Shown: piece after piece, positions 1 through 9,116 of the stretch
Numbering within the stretch: the first letter of the stretch is position 1
How the letters are laid out: each line of letters opens with the position of its first letter
Source: Pseudocolwellia sp049933045
GTDB taxonomy: Bacteria; Pseudomonadota; Gammaproteobacteria; Enterobacterales; Alteromonadaceae
DNA: 64,000 nt
Direction: 5' to 3'
NCBI RefSeq assembly: GCF_049933045.1
Contig: NZ_CP187926.1
Coordinates: forward strand, 3,472,001-3,536,000
The notes under the pieces: model-generated
The model's input: the letters and a program-made list of their open reading frames with translations, nothing else
Databases searched by the model: none
What the model was told of the DNA's origin: nothing
Program-made: the position numbers and the translations under genes

Positions 1-185
1 AAAAAAATATCAACAGCAATATGCCCGAATGACATATTAACGAGTTGTTTAAAAGGCTCAGTAGCATTATTACCTATAGACAAAGCATAGCTATGACTAA
101 GTAACACACCAAAAGCTGCAATAAAACGGACTAAATTGAAATTATTATCTCTCGACTCTAAAAAACATGCTAAAGATTTGCGCAA
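1..185 (-). CDS. Acyltransferase family 3 (OafA/YrhL-like), 5' end only
   Basis: Partial gene running off the left edge; about 61 N-terminal residues are visible. It starts at a TTG preceded by a GGAGAAGAAG ribosome-binding site; no in-frame ATG lies between that site and the upstream stop at 207-209. The segment NLVRFIAAFGVLLSHSYAL is typical of the first membrane helix of acyltransferase 3 proteins, where the RFxAAxxVxxxH stretch carries the conserved histidine. Such integral membrane enzymes put acetyl or other acyl groups on cell-surface glycans. As the last visible gene of the left EPS arm it would decorate the exopolysaccharide. Family call is from the motif; the substrate is inference. 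Confidence 0.75.
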   Translation of the reverse strand, partial: MRKSLACFLESRDNNFNLVRFIAAFGVLLSHSYALSIGNNATEPFKQLVNMSFGHIAVDIF

Positions 186-290
186 AACTTCTTCTCCAGA
201 AGAGAGTTATATAATAGAAGACTTAAGTCTTGAATGGCTTCAATTTAAAACCCAAACTATTATCACTAAAATAAAAACAACTTATCAAAA

Positions 291-938
291 TTAATTTGAT
301 CTCTTAGAAATTATTTTTTTACTAATAGACAGAAAATAATCTCCAGATATCTTTCTTAAGTTTTTGTCTAGTACTAATAGCCAACTAAGTATCAAGAAGA
401 TAGCAAAACTTAGTGCGCCACATATAACAAGTTCGAACCAAGAAATTGTTGTCATAACAACAAGCGCAAGCCACAAACCAACACCAAAAACTAAGAAGTT
501 AGCCCAAAATAGTTTACGTATGATCAACCAAAGCTTTAACTGATTATAAAAACTATATAACCATAAGCTTAGCACAACATTTGCGATAAAAGAGCCGATT
601 GAAGTCCCGATAGCGACACCAACGAGTCCATACTTCAAACCAAGTACAATTGATAATGAGATATTAGTTATGGCCCCAAAAAGACTCACTAATGAAATAT
701 ACTTATGTTGAGCCTGTGCCAATAAAACTTGATTAACTGAAGTATAAATTGCCTGACAAAAGAAGGTGAAAATTAAGAAATAAAGAATATATGCAGCTGA
801 CTCAAACTCTTCACCAACCCAAAGTACGATAAAAGCTTTTCCTAAAATAATTAAAGGCGCTGAAAACAGTGTCGCAAAAAACAAGTTAATCATTATCGCA
901 TTATGAAATAACTCATCTAAACTTTCATTTTTAGACAT
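291..938 (-). CDS. Polysaccharide flippase (Wzx/MATE-like), C-terminal part of a split gene
   Basis: This 215-residue piece has about six hydrophobic segments and continues the protein encoded by 931-1806. Both parts together give about 506 residues, the normal size of a Wzx-like lipid-linked oligosaccharide flippase. It has an ATG start inside the last codons of the upstream part (8-base overlap containing ATGTCTAA), so it could be made by translational coupling. The simplest reading is one gene interrupted by a one-base change in an A6 run near 940-945 on the minus strand. Whether the frame change is real or a sequencing error cannot be decided here. Confidence 0.7.
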   Translation of the reverse strand: MSKNESLDELFHNAIMINLFFATLFSAPLIILGKAFIVLWVGEEFESAAYILYFLIFTFFCQAIYTSVNQVLLAQAQHKYISLVSLFGAITNISLSIVLGLKYGLVGVAIGTSIGSFIANVVLSLWLYSFYNQLKLWLIIRKLFWANFLVFGVGLWLALVVMTTISWFELVICGALSFAIFLILSWLLVLDKNLRKISGDYFLSISKKIISKRSN

Positions 939-1806
939 TTTTTCTCATAAAAACAGGAGATAAGAAACCATTCACAGTGAACACAAATGACTTAATATGT
1001 TCAGCTAAGCGATTAGCCACACCATAAACAGCAACAGATGAAAGACCAATAAGCTTAGTAACGATAAACGGATCAGCTTTTGAATTTAAGGTGTTAGCAA
1101 CACCGTTTGCTACTACATGCTTAGAAAACGCAAAAAGTGACTTTAACTCTTCTTTCGAGACTAACTTGAAGCTGAATTTCATGGCTGGATAAAGCTTCTT
1201 TATGTAATAAATCTTCACTCCATTCGTTAATACATCAGCAAAAAGAGTCGCTATTATTGCTCCCCAAATGTTCATGGTTGGTATTAATAAGAAGATTAAA
1301 ATAGACTTTATTAATACATTTACCATAACCAAATTAGAGTCAATATCTAGTCTTAAGAAAGCAGTAATGAAACCATGAAAAGGGTTCATTAGAAAATCCA
1401 TGATTATCTTTGCAGATAATACGAATAAAGCCATTTTGAGGGCATCAGCATCAACACTAGAGCCAAAAAAATCAGCTGAAAATAGTGCAACACAAGCCAA
1501 CAAAGCAACAGCAGCGAGACCAAGACAACCAAAAAGCACTATGCTGGTAGAAAAAACGGTATTAACTTCTACAGGGTCATCTTTTTCCAACGCTAATATA
1601 GTATGGCGTTGAACTGCTGACGGAAAGCCTAGTTCAATCACATTAAACCAGCCAATTATCGAAAGAATCAATAACCAAAATCCGTATCCATTAGCGCCAA
1701 GTACATTGATAAAGTAAGGAGTAAGTAATAATGAAGATACAACTAATACTATTCTTTCTATAAATCGAAAAATGGAACTCTTAAAAAATAGTTTTTTAGT
1801 ACTCAT
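931..1806 (-). CDS. Polysaccharide flippase (Wzx/MATE-like), N-terminal part of a split gene
   Basis: 291 residues with the typical start of polysaccharide biosynthesis (PF01943-like) transporters: an amphipathic N-terminus, then LTPYFINVLGANGYGFWLL, followed by roughly eight membrane helices. It would flip undecaprenyl-linked repeat units across the inner membrane. The frame ends abruptly after SPVFMRKNV, where flippases normally continue with a further set of helices; those are encoded in the next frame at 291-938. Removing one A from the AGAAAAAATG run would join the two. It lies in the left arm of the EPS locus, directly downstream of a GT2 glycosyltransferase. Confidence 0.75.
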   Translation of the reverse strand: MSTKKLFFKSSIFRFIERIVLVVSSLLLTPYFINVLGANGYGFWLLILSIIGWFNVIELGFPSAVQRHTILALEKDDPVEVNTVFSTSIVLFGCLGLAAVALLACVALFSADFFGSSVDADALKMALFVLSAKIIMDFLMNPFHGFITAFLRLDIDSNLVMVNVLIKSILIFLLIPTMNIWGAIIATLFADVLTNGVKIYYIKKLYPAMKFSFKLVSKEELKSLFAFSKHVVANGVANTLNSKADPFIVTKLIGLSSVAVYGVANRLAEHIKSFVFTVNGFLSPVFMRKNV

Positions 1807-1883
1807 TATTCAGTACTCGTGGAAAAACATTCATAATTAACTCTTTGTAGATAATGGCTTTGTCTTTTACGCTATTTAACAAA

Positions 1884-2807
1884 TTAGATAGCGCGTTTTG
1901 TTTTTTGTATTAATTGCCAAATAAAATTAGGGACTATTTTAAACAATCTCCCTTTTACTGACAATTTACTGTTGTTTTTCAATTTAGATGCTTTGAGCAG
2001 AGTGTCACCTGCTAGGTTAAACATCCCATTGTAAATATAGGTATTGGCGTATCTAACATGTAGGTTCTGTTTTATCTCATTCCAATCAACGGTCTTATTA
2101 TGTTTCTCAGCCATTGGTTGAATTTTATCTAAACAGACTAACTCAGCAGCATGCATTTTTTCTTCATTTGATGAATAGTTATCACCATGGAATACATGAA
2201 TGGCTAAATGTTCAGGTACAAAATCAAGCTCACAAACTAAAGAAAGTTTTAACCATGCTAACCAGTCATCTACTCCCATTAGGCTACGTTCGTCATCAAA
2301 TGCTTGTGTTTCTTTCAATAAGCTCTTACGTGCAATGGCTGTACAGCACGTGAACATGTTTACTTGAATAAGCCTATCGAACACATCACCGCGATACTTA
2401 CGTTCAAAACTTGGCTTATCTTGCTTGTTTAGATGTGCATAGTCAGCGATAGCGCCGCAATAAACGAGACCTACTTTAGGATTTTCGAATAAAGGGACTT
2501 GTTTGCTTAACTTAGTCGGTAACCAAAAGTCATCTTGATCACAAAAAGCGACAAGATCTCCACCTGCTCTTTCTATGCCGTAGTTTCGAGCTGCCGCCAC
2601 ACCACCATTTTGTTTGTGAAAGCCTTTAATAGAGCTATGGTTTTCTACTAAGGTATTTATCAATTGTTCAGAGTTGTCTTTACTACCATCGTTAATTAGC
2701 AATATTTCAACGTTATCGTAGTCTTGGGCTAAAATAGTATTAACCGTTGCTTCTAGGTATTCAGCCCCGTTATATACAGGTATGACAACAGAAACTAATG
2801 CGTTCAT
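1884..2807 (-). CDS. Glycosyltransferase family 2
   Basis: 307 residues with a GT-A fold N-terminus: VSVVIPVYNGAEYLEATV at residues 5-22, the nucleotide-binding LLINDGSKDNS near 36-46, and the acidic DQDDFW motif at 90-95, which corresponds to the DXD metal/nucleotide-sugar site. There are no membrane helices, so it is a cytosolic or peripheral enzyme adding a sugar to the lipid-linked repeat unit. It sits between the flippase and a GT4 enzyme in a same-strand run of EPS genes with short gaps. The family is clear; donor and acceptor sugars cannot be read from sequence. Confidence 0.88.
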   Translation of the reverse strand: MNALVSVVIPVYNGAEYLEATVNTILAQDYDNVEILLINDGSKDNSEQLINTLVENHSSIKGFHKQNGGVAAARNYGIERAGGDLVAFCDQDDFWLPTKLSKQVPLFENPKVGLVYCGAIADYAHLNKQDKPSFERKYRGDVFDRLIQVNMFTCCTAIARKSLLKETQAFDDERSLMGVDDWLAWLKLSLVCELDFVPEHLAIHVFHGDNYSSNEEKMHAAELVCLDKIQPMAEKHNKTVDWNEIKQNLHVRYANTYIYNGMFNLAGDTLLKASKLKNNSKLSVKGRLFKIVPNFIWQLIQKTKRAI

Positions 2808-2834
2808 GCAGAGTCCTTAATGATTAATGTTCAA

Positions 2835-3911
2835 TTAGCTATAAAGCATCATATATTTTTGTGCGACTGTTTCTAGTGAGTAATATTGTTCCACTAGTTG
2901 ATAAGCTTCACTCCCCCACTTTTCAATAAGTTGAGGGTTTTCGGCTATATCAGTTAACAGTCTTGAAAGCTCTTTATCATCGTCATAGTTAAATAACTGA
3001 CCTGTTACATTACTTTGCACGAGTTTAGGATTTCCACCGACTTTAGTCGCTAGCACAGGTATACTTCGCGCCATAGCTTCTAAAATGGCAATGGATAATC
3101 CTTCCATCTCGGATGTAACAATCATGACATCGATATGTTTATATATGTTTTCTCGGTCGACTAACATGCCATGAAAATGAGTATTATCAACTAGTTTACT
3201 CTCAGCTGCAGCAGACTTTAATAGCTCTTCACATGGACCATTACCAAAAAAGTGAACTTCAAATTTATTTGCTAATACTTCAGGCATTGATGAAATAGCT
3301 TTTAATAAACAGATCTGATTTTTCAAAGGCACCATTCTAGCTACGGAGCCTAATTTTATTTTAAGGTTTTGTTGATCAAGCGCTTGTCGATTATTTTCTT
3401 TCGGAATTAAAATTCCATTATCAACTACTGACTGTGGTTTACTTTGCCAACCATTTACTTGACCAAAAACCGTCTGTCCTTCATTTGAAACGAAAGTTAT
3501 TTGATCAACAATGGAGTGAGTAATTTTATGCATAACTCGCCACTTAAACTGATTAAATGGTTCAGCTCCGTGACGTGTATAAATAACTTTTTTTCGTCTA
3601 CATAATATTGGGCTATAACAAGTAAACAATAAGGTGAAGGGTGAATGAAAATGTAAAACATCAAACTCGCTTACCACACGTTTAAATGTTTGTATTTTTT
3701 CTAATCGACTGCCTTTAACAAAATGTACTGGGATGTTGTTTTTTATACATTCAGCAACTAAAACATCATCCTCTTCACCAAAAGACAAAATAGCACTGTT
3801 AAGTTTTAATGACTGACGTTGTTCAATAGCTAAGTCGATAACAAAACGCTCTGCCCCACCTATATTTAAACTTGATAATATATGCAGCACACTTTTAGGT
3901 TTAATAGTCAC
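2835..3911 (-). CDS. Glycosyltransferase family 4
   Basis: GT-B fold enzyme of about 358 residues. The N-terminus has HILSSLNIGGAERFVIDLA, a glycine-rich GGAE stretch typical of GT4, and the C-terminal half has SEMEGLSIAILEAMA followed by VLATKVGGNPKLV, the E-x7-E nucleotide-sugar motif. I prefer the GTG at 3911, which has a clear CAGGAGAAAAC Shine-Dalgarno; an upstream GTG at 3944 would overlap the next gene and has no such site. It probably adds a sugar to the EPS repeat unit on the cytoplasmic face. Confidence 0.87.
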   Translation of the reverse strand: MTIKPKSVLHILSSLNIGGAERFVIDLAIEQRQSLKLNSAILSFGEEDDVLVAECIKNNIPVHFVKGSRLEKIQTFKRVVSEFDVLHFHSPFTLLFTCYSPILCRRKKVIYTRHGAEPFNQFKWRVMHKITHSIVDQITFVSNEGQTVFGQVNGWQSKPQSVVDNGILIPKENNRQALDQQNLKIKLGSVARMVPLKNQICLLKAISSMPEVLANKFEVHFFGNGPCEELLKSAAAESKLVDNTHFHGMLVDRENIYKHIDVMIVTSEMEGLSIAILEAMARSIPVLATKVGGNPKLVQSNVTGQLFNYDDDKELSRLLTDIAENPQLIEKWGSEAYQLVEQYYSLETVAQKYMMLYS

Positions 3912-3931
3912 GTTTTCTCCTGATGTGCTTT

Positions 3932-5278
3932 CTATATTTTGCACACTGTTACTCGTCTTTTACCTGAAGGTGTTAAAGGAATATCATCTACAATATCAAA
4001 ATTAATGGCTAAACTATCTTCCGAATATTTATTGATTATTTTCTCTATTGGCTGAAAGTCTGGCGATGTACTTTGATCATTAAGTACAATTTTTACGTTA
4101 ATAGATTCTAATTCTGTTTGCACCACTTGAAATTTTGCGATCCAAGAGAAGTCTTTAAACATATGTGGAAATAACTCTCCAGGAAGTAGCTGACCATTAG
4201 GGCATTTTATAATATCTAACTTCCGCCCATCAACTGAATTCATCATAGGTAATGGATTGCCACAGTCACATGTCTCATGAGATAAGGTTGCACAATCACC
4301 ATTAAGGTATCGAATGAGTGGCATACCGTAATTTGTTAGATCCGTTATGGCAATATCACCACTTTCTCCCATGACACTTTTGCCATCAACAAGGGTTTCA
4401 ACCACGAGTTGATCAATGTTGATGTGTAAGCCTTGCTGTTTTTTACATTCAGAAGAAATAAGCATCACTTCACGACAGCCATAGGTATTATGAACAGGAC
4501 AATTAAATGCTTTTTCGATTAATTCTCTTTGATGCTCATAAAGTGCTTCAGCTCCTGTGACAATAGTCTTTGGCTGATGCATTTTGATATTATTAGCGAT
4601 AATGTATTTTGCTAATTCAACAAGAGGATTTACGTAACTTACGATGGCATCAGGTTTTATTTTATTGATACGCTTTGCATATTCATCAATATTACTGCTG
4701 TTCATCTCAAAAGAGTTCAGCATGTAATTATTAAAAAAACGATGATAAAGATCTTCTTTAAGCTGGCGAAAGGCAGATACATTACCTAAGCTCGCACCCC
4801 ATAAATATACAGCTTTAGTACCTAAATCAGCACCAACTTCACCATATCCGCGCCAAGCTATAGCTAACCTGGCTTCGTGGCTTTCCATATTTAATTCAAA
4901 ATGAAAAGGTTGTCCTGTAGAGCCACCTGTAGATTTTTTGATGTTTGTTGCTTTATTGCAAGCAGGCACAAGTTCGTCATAGTAAGTCATAACATCTTGT
5001 TTCGTTAATGCTGGTAATGTTGAGAACTTTTCAAGACTGTCAATTTGTTCTACAGATTCAATACCAACACTCTGCCAGACACGCTTGTAGTAAGGTACAT
5101 TGTCCCAACAAAAGTGGAGTAGTTTTTCAAGTTGCTGCCACTGGTATGTTTTAAGTTCGTCCTGCTTCCATAATAGACGCTCGTTTGCCTGATTAACCTT
5201 TTCAACGACATTACTTTTTTTCAAGGTTGTATAGTAGAAAGGAAACAATACTTTAATAAAAAATTTTTTATAATTCAT
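3932..5278 (-). CDS. PaaK/CapK-like adenylate-forming enzyme in an EPS cluster
   Basis: About 448 residues related to phenylacetate-CoA ligase. The AMP-binding loop STGGSTGQPFHF is near residue 120, followed by a TYGCREVM segment and a CDCGNP cysteine cluster. CapK-type proteins are common in capsule and EPS clusters, where their exact reaction is unsettled; activation of an acyl or amino-acid substituent for transfer to the glycan is plausible. The ATG at 5278 has a GGAAG ribosome-binding site; a TTG twelve bases upstream overlaps the preceding deacetylase stop. Family certain, substrate unknown. Confidence 0.82.
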   Translation of the reverse strand: MNYKKFFIKVLFPFYYTTLKKSNVVEKVNQANERLLWKQDELKTYQWQQLEKLLHFCWDNVPYYKRVWQSVGIESVEQIDSLEKFSTLPALTKQDVMTYYDELVPACNKATNIKKSTGGSTGQPFHFELNMESHEARLAIAWRGYGEVGADLGTKAVYLWGASLGNVSAFRQLKEDLYHRFFNNYMLNSFEMNSSNIDEYAKRINKIKPDAIVSYVNPLVELAKYIIANNIKMHQPKTIVTGAEALYEHQRELIEKAFNCPVHNTYGCREVMLISSECKKQQGLHINIDQLVVETLVDGKSVMGESGDIAITDLTNYGMPLIRYLNGDCATLSHETCDCGNPLPMMNSVDGRKLDIIKCPNGQLLPGELFPHMFKDFSWIAKFQVVQTELESINVKIVLNDQSTSPDFQPIEKIINKYSEDSLAINFDIVDDIPLTPSGKRRVTVCKI

Positions 5279-5280
5279 TT

Positions 5281-6279
5281 TTACTTCCAAACACTCTTAT
5301 GCAGTTTTCTTAATAAGAGCTTTAATAACTTATGGGATAATTGTGTGGCGTTACAATTGCTGTCGACAGAAATTCTTTCTATACAAAATTCATCTAAATT
5401 CTTAGAGGTGTTTATACCTGAAATAAAAGAAAATGAGATTTGATAATATTTTTTTATGATTTTAACTGTGTCTGCTGTAAAGCTGTCTTTACCACCTACA
5501 GGATAAGCAAAAGCCTTAATACTTGTATTGAGTTCTTTTTCTATAAGCTCTTTAGAAGCTTTCGCTTCATGATCTTGCTCTTCAATACTTAAGTGAGACA
5601 TGATTCTATGACTACAGGTTTGTGAACCAAACGCCATACCCGCATCACTCATTTCTCTCGCCATATCCCAAGTCATGAAAAGTGGTTCTTTATCCACAAG
5701 TTTTGTATCAGGTATTTGTAGTTTTTGCTCTAACTCTATGAGTATCTCTTCAATAGTTGAACCATTATTAACTTTAACGAGATCGAGAACTTGTCTAATA
5801 CTGTTCGAAACATTGTCTTTAGATAGCACAATACTTTCAGACCAGTTTGTGAGCTTAACTTCATCAACTTGAGCATGACGAACCAAGTAGGCAATTCTAT
5901 CCCACCATGGAATTTCGGCATTATTCATGAAGTTTGTGGCTAAAAAGAAAGTAGACGCTATTTTGTTTTCTAGCAATATAGGAAAGGCTTTACTGTAATT
6001 ATCTATATAACCATCATCAAAAGTAATTAATGCATACCTTTTATCTCGAATTTTTCCATTCAATATTTCAGAAAGATCATCAATACTGACAACGGTGAAA
6101 TTCTTCTTTAAATACAACATATGTTCAGAAAAATTAGCTTCATCACAGCTAAAAACATTAGGGTCATATTCGGTTAGACTAGCTTCGCCTATCCGATGAT
6201 AGTTAAAACAGTAAAGTCCATTTGGCAGAACTGCATTAGCGATACATTTGCCGACTGCATGTTTAACATTTTTAAGCAT
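5281..6279 (-). CDS. Polysaccharide deacetylase (NodB/CE4 fold)
   Basis: About 332 residues. The NodB catalytic signature YALITFDDGYIDNY (around residues 85-98) holds the Asp-Asp pair, and later segments FGSQTCSHRIMSHLS and FAYPVGGKDSF match the metal-binding SxxxSH motif and the FxxPxG motif. It should remove N- or O-acetyl groups from the glycan. No signal peptide is evident, so it may act on cytoplasmic or membrane-linked intermediates. The ATG at 6279 has a GGGAG site just upstream and is preferred over the ATG at 6291. It is tightly packed between the CapK-like gene and an unrecognised membrane protein. Confidence 0.85.
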   Translation of the reverse strand: MLKNVKHAVGKCIANAVLPNGLYCFNYHRIGEASLTEYDPNVFSCDEANFSEHMLYLKKNFTVVSIDDLSEILNGKIRDKRYALITFDDGYIDNYSKAFPILLENKIASTFFLATNFMNNAEIPWWDRIAYLVRHAQVDEVKLTNWSESIVLSKDNVSNSIRQVLDLVKVNNGSTIEEILIELEQKLQIPDTKLVDKEPLFMTWDMAREMSDAGMAFGSQTCSHRIMSHLSIEEQDHEAKASKELIEKELNTSIKAFAYPVGGKDSFTADTVKIIKKYYQISFSFISGINTSKNLDEFCIERISVDSNCNATQLSHKLLKLLLRKLHKSVWK

Positions 6280-6295
6280 CCTAGCTCCCATACAG

Positions 6296-7459
6296 CTATA
6301 GCTGCTTAAATGTCGGTTTAGCTAAAATAAAGTCTCTGTACTCATTAGGATTTCCATCCTTTCCAGCCTCTGCGGCTTTAGCAATATTGTACATTTCTCT
6401 TGCTGAAACATAATGAAGTATATAATTTTCACCATCATTATATTTTGTTTCTAAATAGGTATGCATATTATGACGAGGCTGCCCTAATAAGGTATCCATA
6501 TCATTTTCTTGTGTACCGTGGGTATGCACTTTTATAAAAGTCCATTCTGGTCGACCTTTCACATGTATATGCGAACTAACCCATTGATCAATTCTACTTT
6601 TAAGTGGTGGACAAGCTTTTCTCACATCAGCATTTTCTACATGAGGTAAACCTTTTGGCGTTCGCCATTTAAAGTTAATTCCGATAGGTCCTTGAATTAA
6701 CATGATATCGCCAGATTCTTCTTTGCCTACTTCAACATCAACGCCACTATCATGACTTTTACACATACCTGGTCTTCCAGTTGCGTAATAAATAGAATTA
6801 ACTTTACTTGTTTGTGCAGGACTTGGTGTTGCAGGCAGTGTCATATCAACATAACAACCTGTTTGATTTAGTAAAGCAAGTTCATTATCTATTCCACACA
6901 TGTAACCATCAGGAAGTGAGTTATCAAGTGACCAGTTACCATGAATAAAGGCATACATTATTTGCTCAGTTTCAGGATGAACAGGTAAAGCACCATGGTC
7001 ATGATGTAATTTATTGGCAAAATCAGTCATTACTTTAGTGAAGTTTTCTGGCGTATCATTATCGTGGTGTAAATGTATTTCTATTTCACCAAAGCCGCGA
7101 TAACACATATCCGATAACTTAGCTAAATGCTCATGCCTGTACTCTTCTTCTGGGTAGAAAAACGAGTGCTTTGGCATAACACCATCAGCATCTTTATGTT
7201 GCTCAGCCATTAAAGGGTAATCTTTAAACCAACGATCAACTCTTTTACGCTCTAATTCGATATTATCGCGATTTTTCCATTGAGGTTCGAAATGATCGAC
7301 AAAACAAAATAAAACATGAATAGGTTTATCCGTTTTCGGTTTATTTAATCTATTTTTTAAATAGGGGAAAAACCACATATCCATATTTTTCTTTTTTAAT
7401 ACGAGCCAAAATAAAGTACTTCCAGCTAACAATAATAATACAGTGATAAAACCTAACAT
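6296..7459 (-). CDS. Membrane-anchored EPS-locus protein of unknown family (possibly deacetylase-like)
   Basis: 387 residues that I cannot assign to a named family. One N-terminal membrane helix (residues 2-20) is followed by a soluble domain. Visible conserved-looking features are LFCFVDHFEPQW near residue 50, the histidine-rich EIEIHLHHDND near 125-135, FIHGNWSLDN near 168, and a KVHTHGTQEND stretch near 310. The spacing of Asp/His-rich motifs recalls metal-dependent carbohydrate esterases (DxxxP, HxHH, HG), so a divergent deacetylase is possible; this is inference only. Its stop overlaps the GT2 start upstream (TAATG-type junction), implying coupled expression with glycan synthesis genes. 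Confidence 0.6.
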   Translation of the reverse strand: MLGFITVLLLLAGSTLFWLVLKKKNMDMWFFPYLKNRLNKPKTDKPIHVLFCFVDHFEPQWKNRDNIELERKRVDRWFKDYPLMAEQHKDADGVMPKHSFFYPEEEYRHEHLAKLSDMCYRGFGEIEIHLHHDNDTPENFTKVMTDFANKLHHDHGALPVHPETEQIMYAFIHGNWSLDNSLPDGYMCGIDNELALLNQTGCYVDMTLPATPSPAQTSKVNSIYYATGRPGMCKSHDSGVDVEVGKEESGDIMLIQGPIGINFKWRTPKGLPHVENADVRKACPPLKSRIDQWVSSHIHVKGRPEWTFIKVHTHGTQENDMDTLLGQPRHNMHTYLETKYNDGENYILHYVSAREMYNIAKAAEAGKDGNPNEYRDFILAKPTFKQL

Positions 7460-8601
7460 TATTTAGTTTCTCCTTGTCGTGCTGTACGTTGCCAGCCACC
7501 GTTTTTTTGACCTTTTAAAAATAATATAAAGCCTTTGCCTAATGCGGTATTCATAGATAAAAAGAAGCTAATAATAGCCACTACACTACCGACTTTAACT
7601 CCTTGACTGATCTTTTTGGTGCCATACCAGCCAATAGTATAAAAAGCTACTTGCCCAATTAAAAGAGCAACATATAAAGGCTCACCTAATAAAAAGAAGT
7701 TAGCGATAAACACCAATACCATTAAGTGAGGTGCATACCATCGAAATACTTTATGAGACCAATAACAAAAACTAAACCAACCTTGAGTGGGTGATAGTGC
7801 CCATAAATTACTGTTGAAGGCTTTATAATTACCCACTCCAATTCTTACTCTACGCCCAATTTCATCATTCAAAGATGGCGCAACTTCTTCTGAAGCGATA
7901 GCTTTATCATTATATAAAACATCATAGCCCTGCTTTTTAACATTCATCGCTATACAAAAATCATCAACAATTGTGTCTTTAGATAGAGGTATATATAACT
8001 CTTTTCGAATAGCATAAATAGCGCCGTTTGCGCCTAATATACCACCTAGAGCAGATTCACATTTTTTGAGGAATTGTTCGTACTTCCAATACAAGCCATC
8101 TTTATTCTGATTACCATCATCAGTAATTAATAAAAGTTCACCCGAAACTGCACCTGTTTTCTCTGAAAAGCTCTTAATAAGTACATCAACAGCATTAGTT
8201 TCAAATTCGGTATTAGCATCAGTAAAAACTAAGAATTCAGCTTGTGATTCAGCTACAAGATCATTGAGAATTGATATTTTCCCTCGATTCTCTTCAAAGT
8301 TAAAAGCTTTAACTCTTGGATCTGTGAAACGTGTAATAATAGCGCCTGTATTATCTTTACTACCATCTGAAGCAACAAGTACATTTAAGTTACCTGCATA
8401 CTCTTGAGCTAGTGCATTTTCAATACGCTCTTTTATACAAGATTCTTCATTATATGCTGCGATAATTATATCAACATCAGGATATTCTTGAATATCTGTG
8501 CTTTCAATACTTTTTGGAGTAACAAAGATTTTTAACAATAATGGGAAAATAAAATACGAATACGCCAATACAACTAGAGAAATCCAAAATAGGGTTAGCA
8601 T
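7459..8601 (-). CDS. Membrane-bound glycosyltransferase family 2
   Basis: 380 residues. An N-terminal membrane segment is followed by a GT-A domain with DVDIIIAAYNEESCIKERI, VASDGSKDNT and the DXD-like FTDANTEFE, then a cluster of C-terminal hydrophobic helices (about residues 290-360). This layout is that of processive or membrane-embedded GT2 enzymes of the Cel/Bcs/NdvC type, though a QxxRW motif is only loosely matched by RRVRIG. It overlaps both neighbours by a few bases, so it belongs to one translationally coupled block with the 6296-7459 protein and the acetyltransferase. Probably elongates the glycan at the inner membrane. Confidence 0.83.
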   Translation of the reverse strand: MLTLFWISLVVLAYSYFIFPLLLKIFVTPKSIESTDIQEYPDVDIIIAAYNEESCIKERIENALAQEYAGNLNVLVASDGSKDNTGAIITRFTDPRVKAFNFEENRGKISILNDLVAESQAEFLVFTDANTEFETNAVDVLIKSFSEKTGAVSGELLLITDDGNQNKDGLYWKYEQFLKKCESALGGILGANGAIYAIRKELYIPLSKDTIVDDFCIAMNVKKQGYDVLYNDKAIASEEVAPSLNDEIGRRVRIGVGNYKAFNSNLWALSPTQGWFSFCYWSHKVFRWYAPHLMVLVFIANFFLLGEPLYVALLIGQVAFYTIGWYGTKKISQGVKVGSVVAIISFFLSMNTALGKGFILFLKGQKNGGWQRTARQGETK

Positions 8602-9116
8602 TTTTCATCCTGAGGTTTATTAATTATTCTTGCGGGAATACCGACAACAGTAACATTGCTCGGTACGTCTTTAACTACAACAGCATTAGCGCCAACTTTA
8701 ACGTTGTCACCAATAGTAATACCACCAATAATTTTTGCTCCTGCCCCTATAAAAATGTTATTCCCCAATAATGGAGCTTTACCTTTTTCGTCGCCAATAA
8801 CTACGCCGCTTTCAACAGTAATATCAATTCCGCCACGTACTTTCGAATTTATAACTACACCCACAGGGTGCATTATCACAAAACCTTTATCAAACGTAGC
8901 TTGAGCGCCAATAACACACCCATTAATCACTCTATTTAACCAAAGAGTGATTATGGCAAGAGGAGATAAACGATACTTCATTAAGAACTGAGTAGCTCTG
9001 TAAAAAAAGTTAGCCGAAGTGCCATCACTCATCAATGTTCTAAAGGTAGATACTTGATAACCTTCGCCCATTAATATCTGTTGTTTACGTTTTATATCAC
9101 TTTTTAGATATTGCAT
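8595..9116 (-). CDS. Serine acetyltransferase-like left-handed beta-helix O-acetyltransferase
   Basis: 173 residues. The C-terminal half consists of hexapeptide repeats (VIGDEKGKAPLLGNNIFIGA, then GAKIIGGITIGDNVKVGANA, then VVVKDVPSNVTVVGIPARII), the left-handed beta-helix of CysE/LacA-type acetyl-CoA transferases. The N-terminal part is a short helical region as in SAT-related EPS enzymes. It is much shorter than housekeeping CysE (about 270) and sits inside the EPS operon, so it most likely acetylates a sugar of the repeat unit rather than serine. Overlaps the downstream GT2 start and the upstream GT4 stop. Confidence 0.82.
   Translation of the reverse strand: MQYLKSDIKRKQQILMGEGYQVSTFRTLMSDGTSANFFYRATQFLMKYRLSPLAIITLWLNRVINGCVIGAQATFDKGFVIMHPVGVVINSKVRGGIDITVESGVVIGDEKGKAPLLGNNIFIGAGAKIIGGITIGDNVKVGANAVVVKDVPSNVTVVGIPARIINKPQDEKC

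Noticed and set aside
930..950. Programmed -1 frameshifting at A-AAA-AAT in the flippase gene
   Set aside because: The heptamer fits a -1 slippery site, but joining the two ORFs needs +1 (or loss of one base), so the site points the wrong way.
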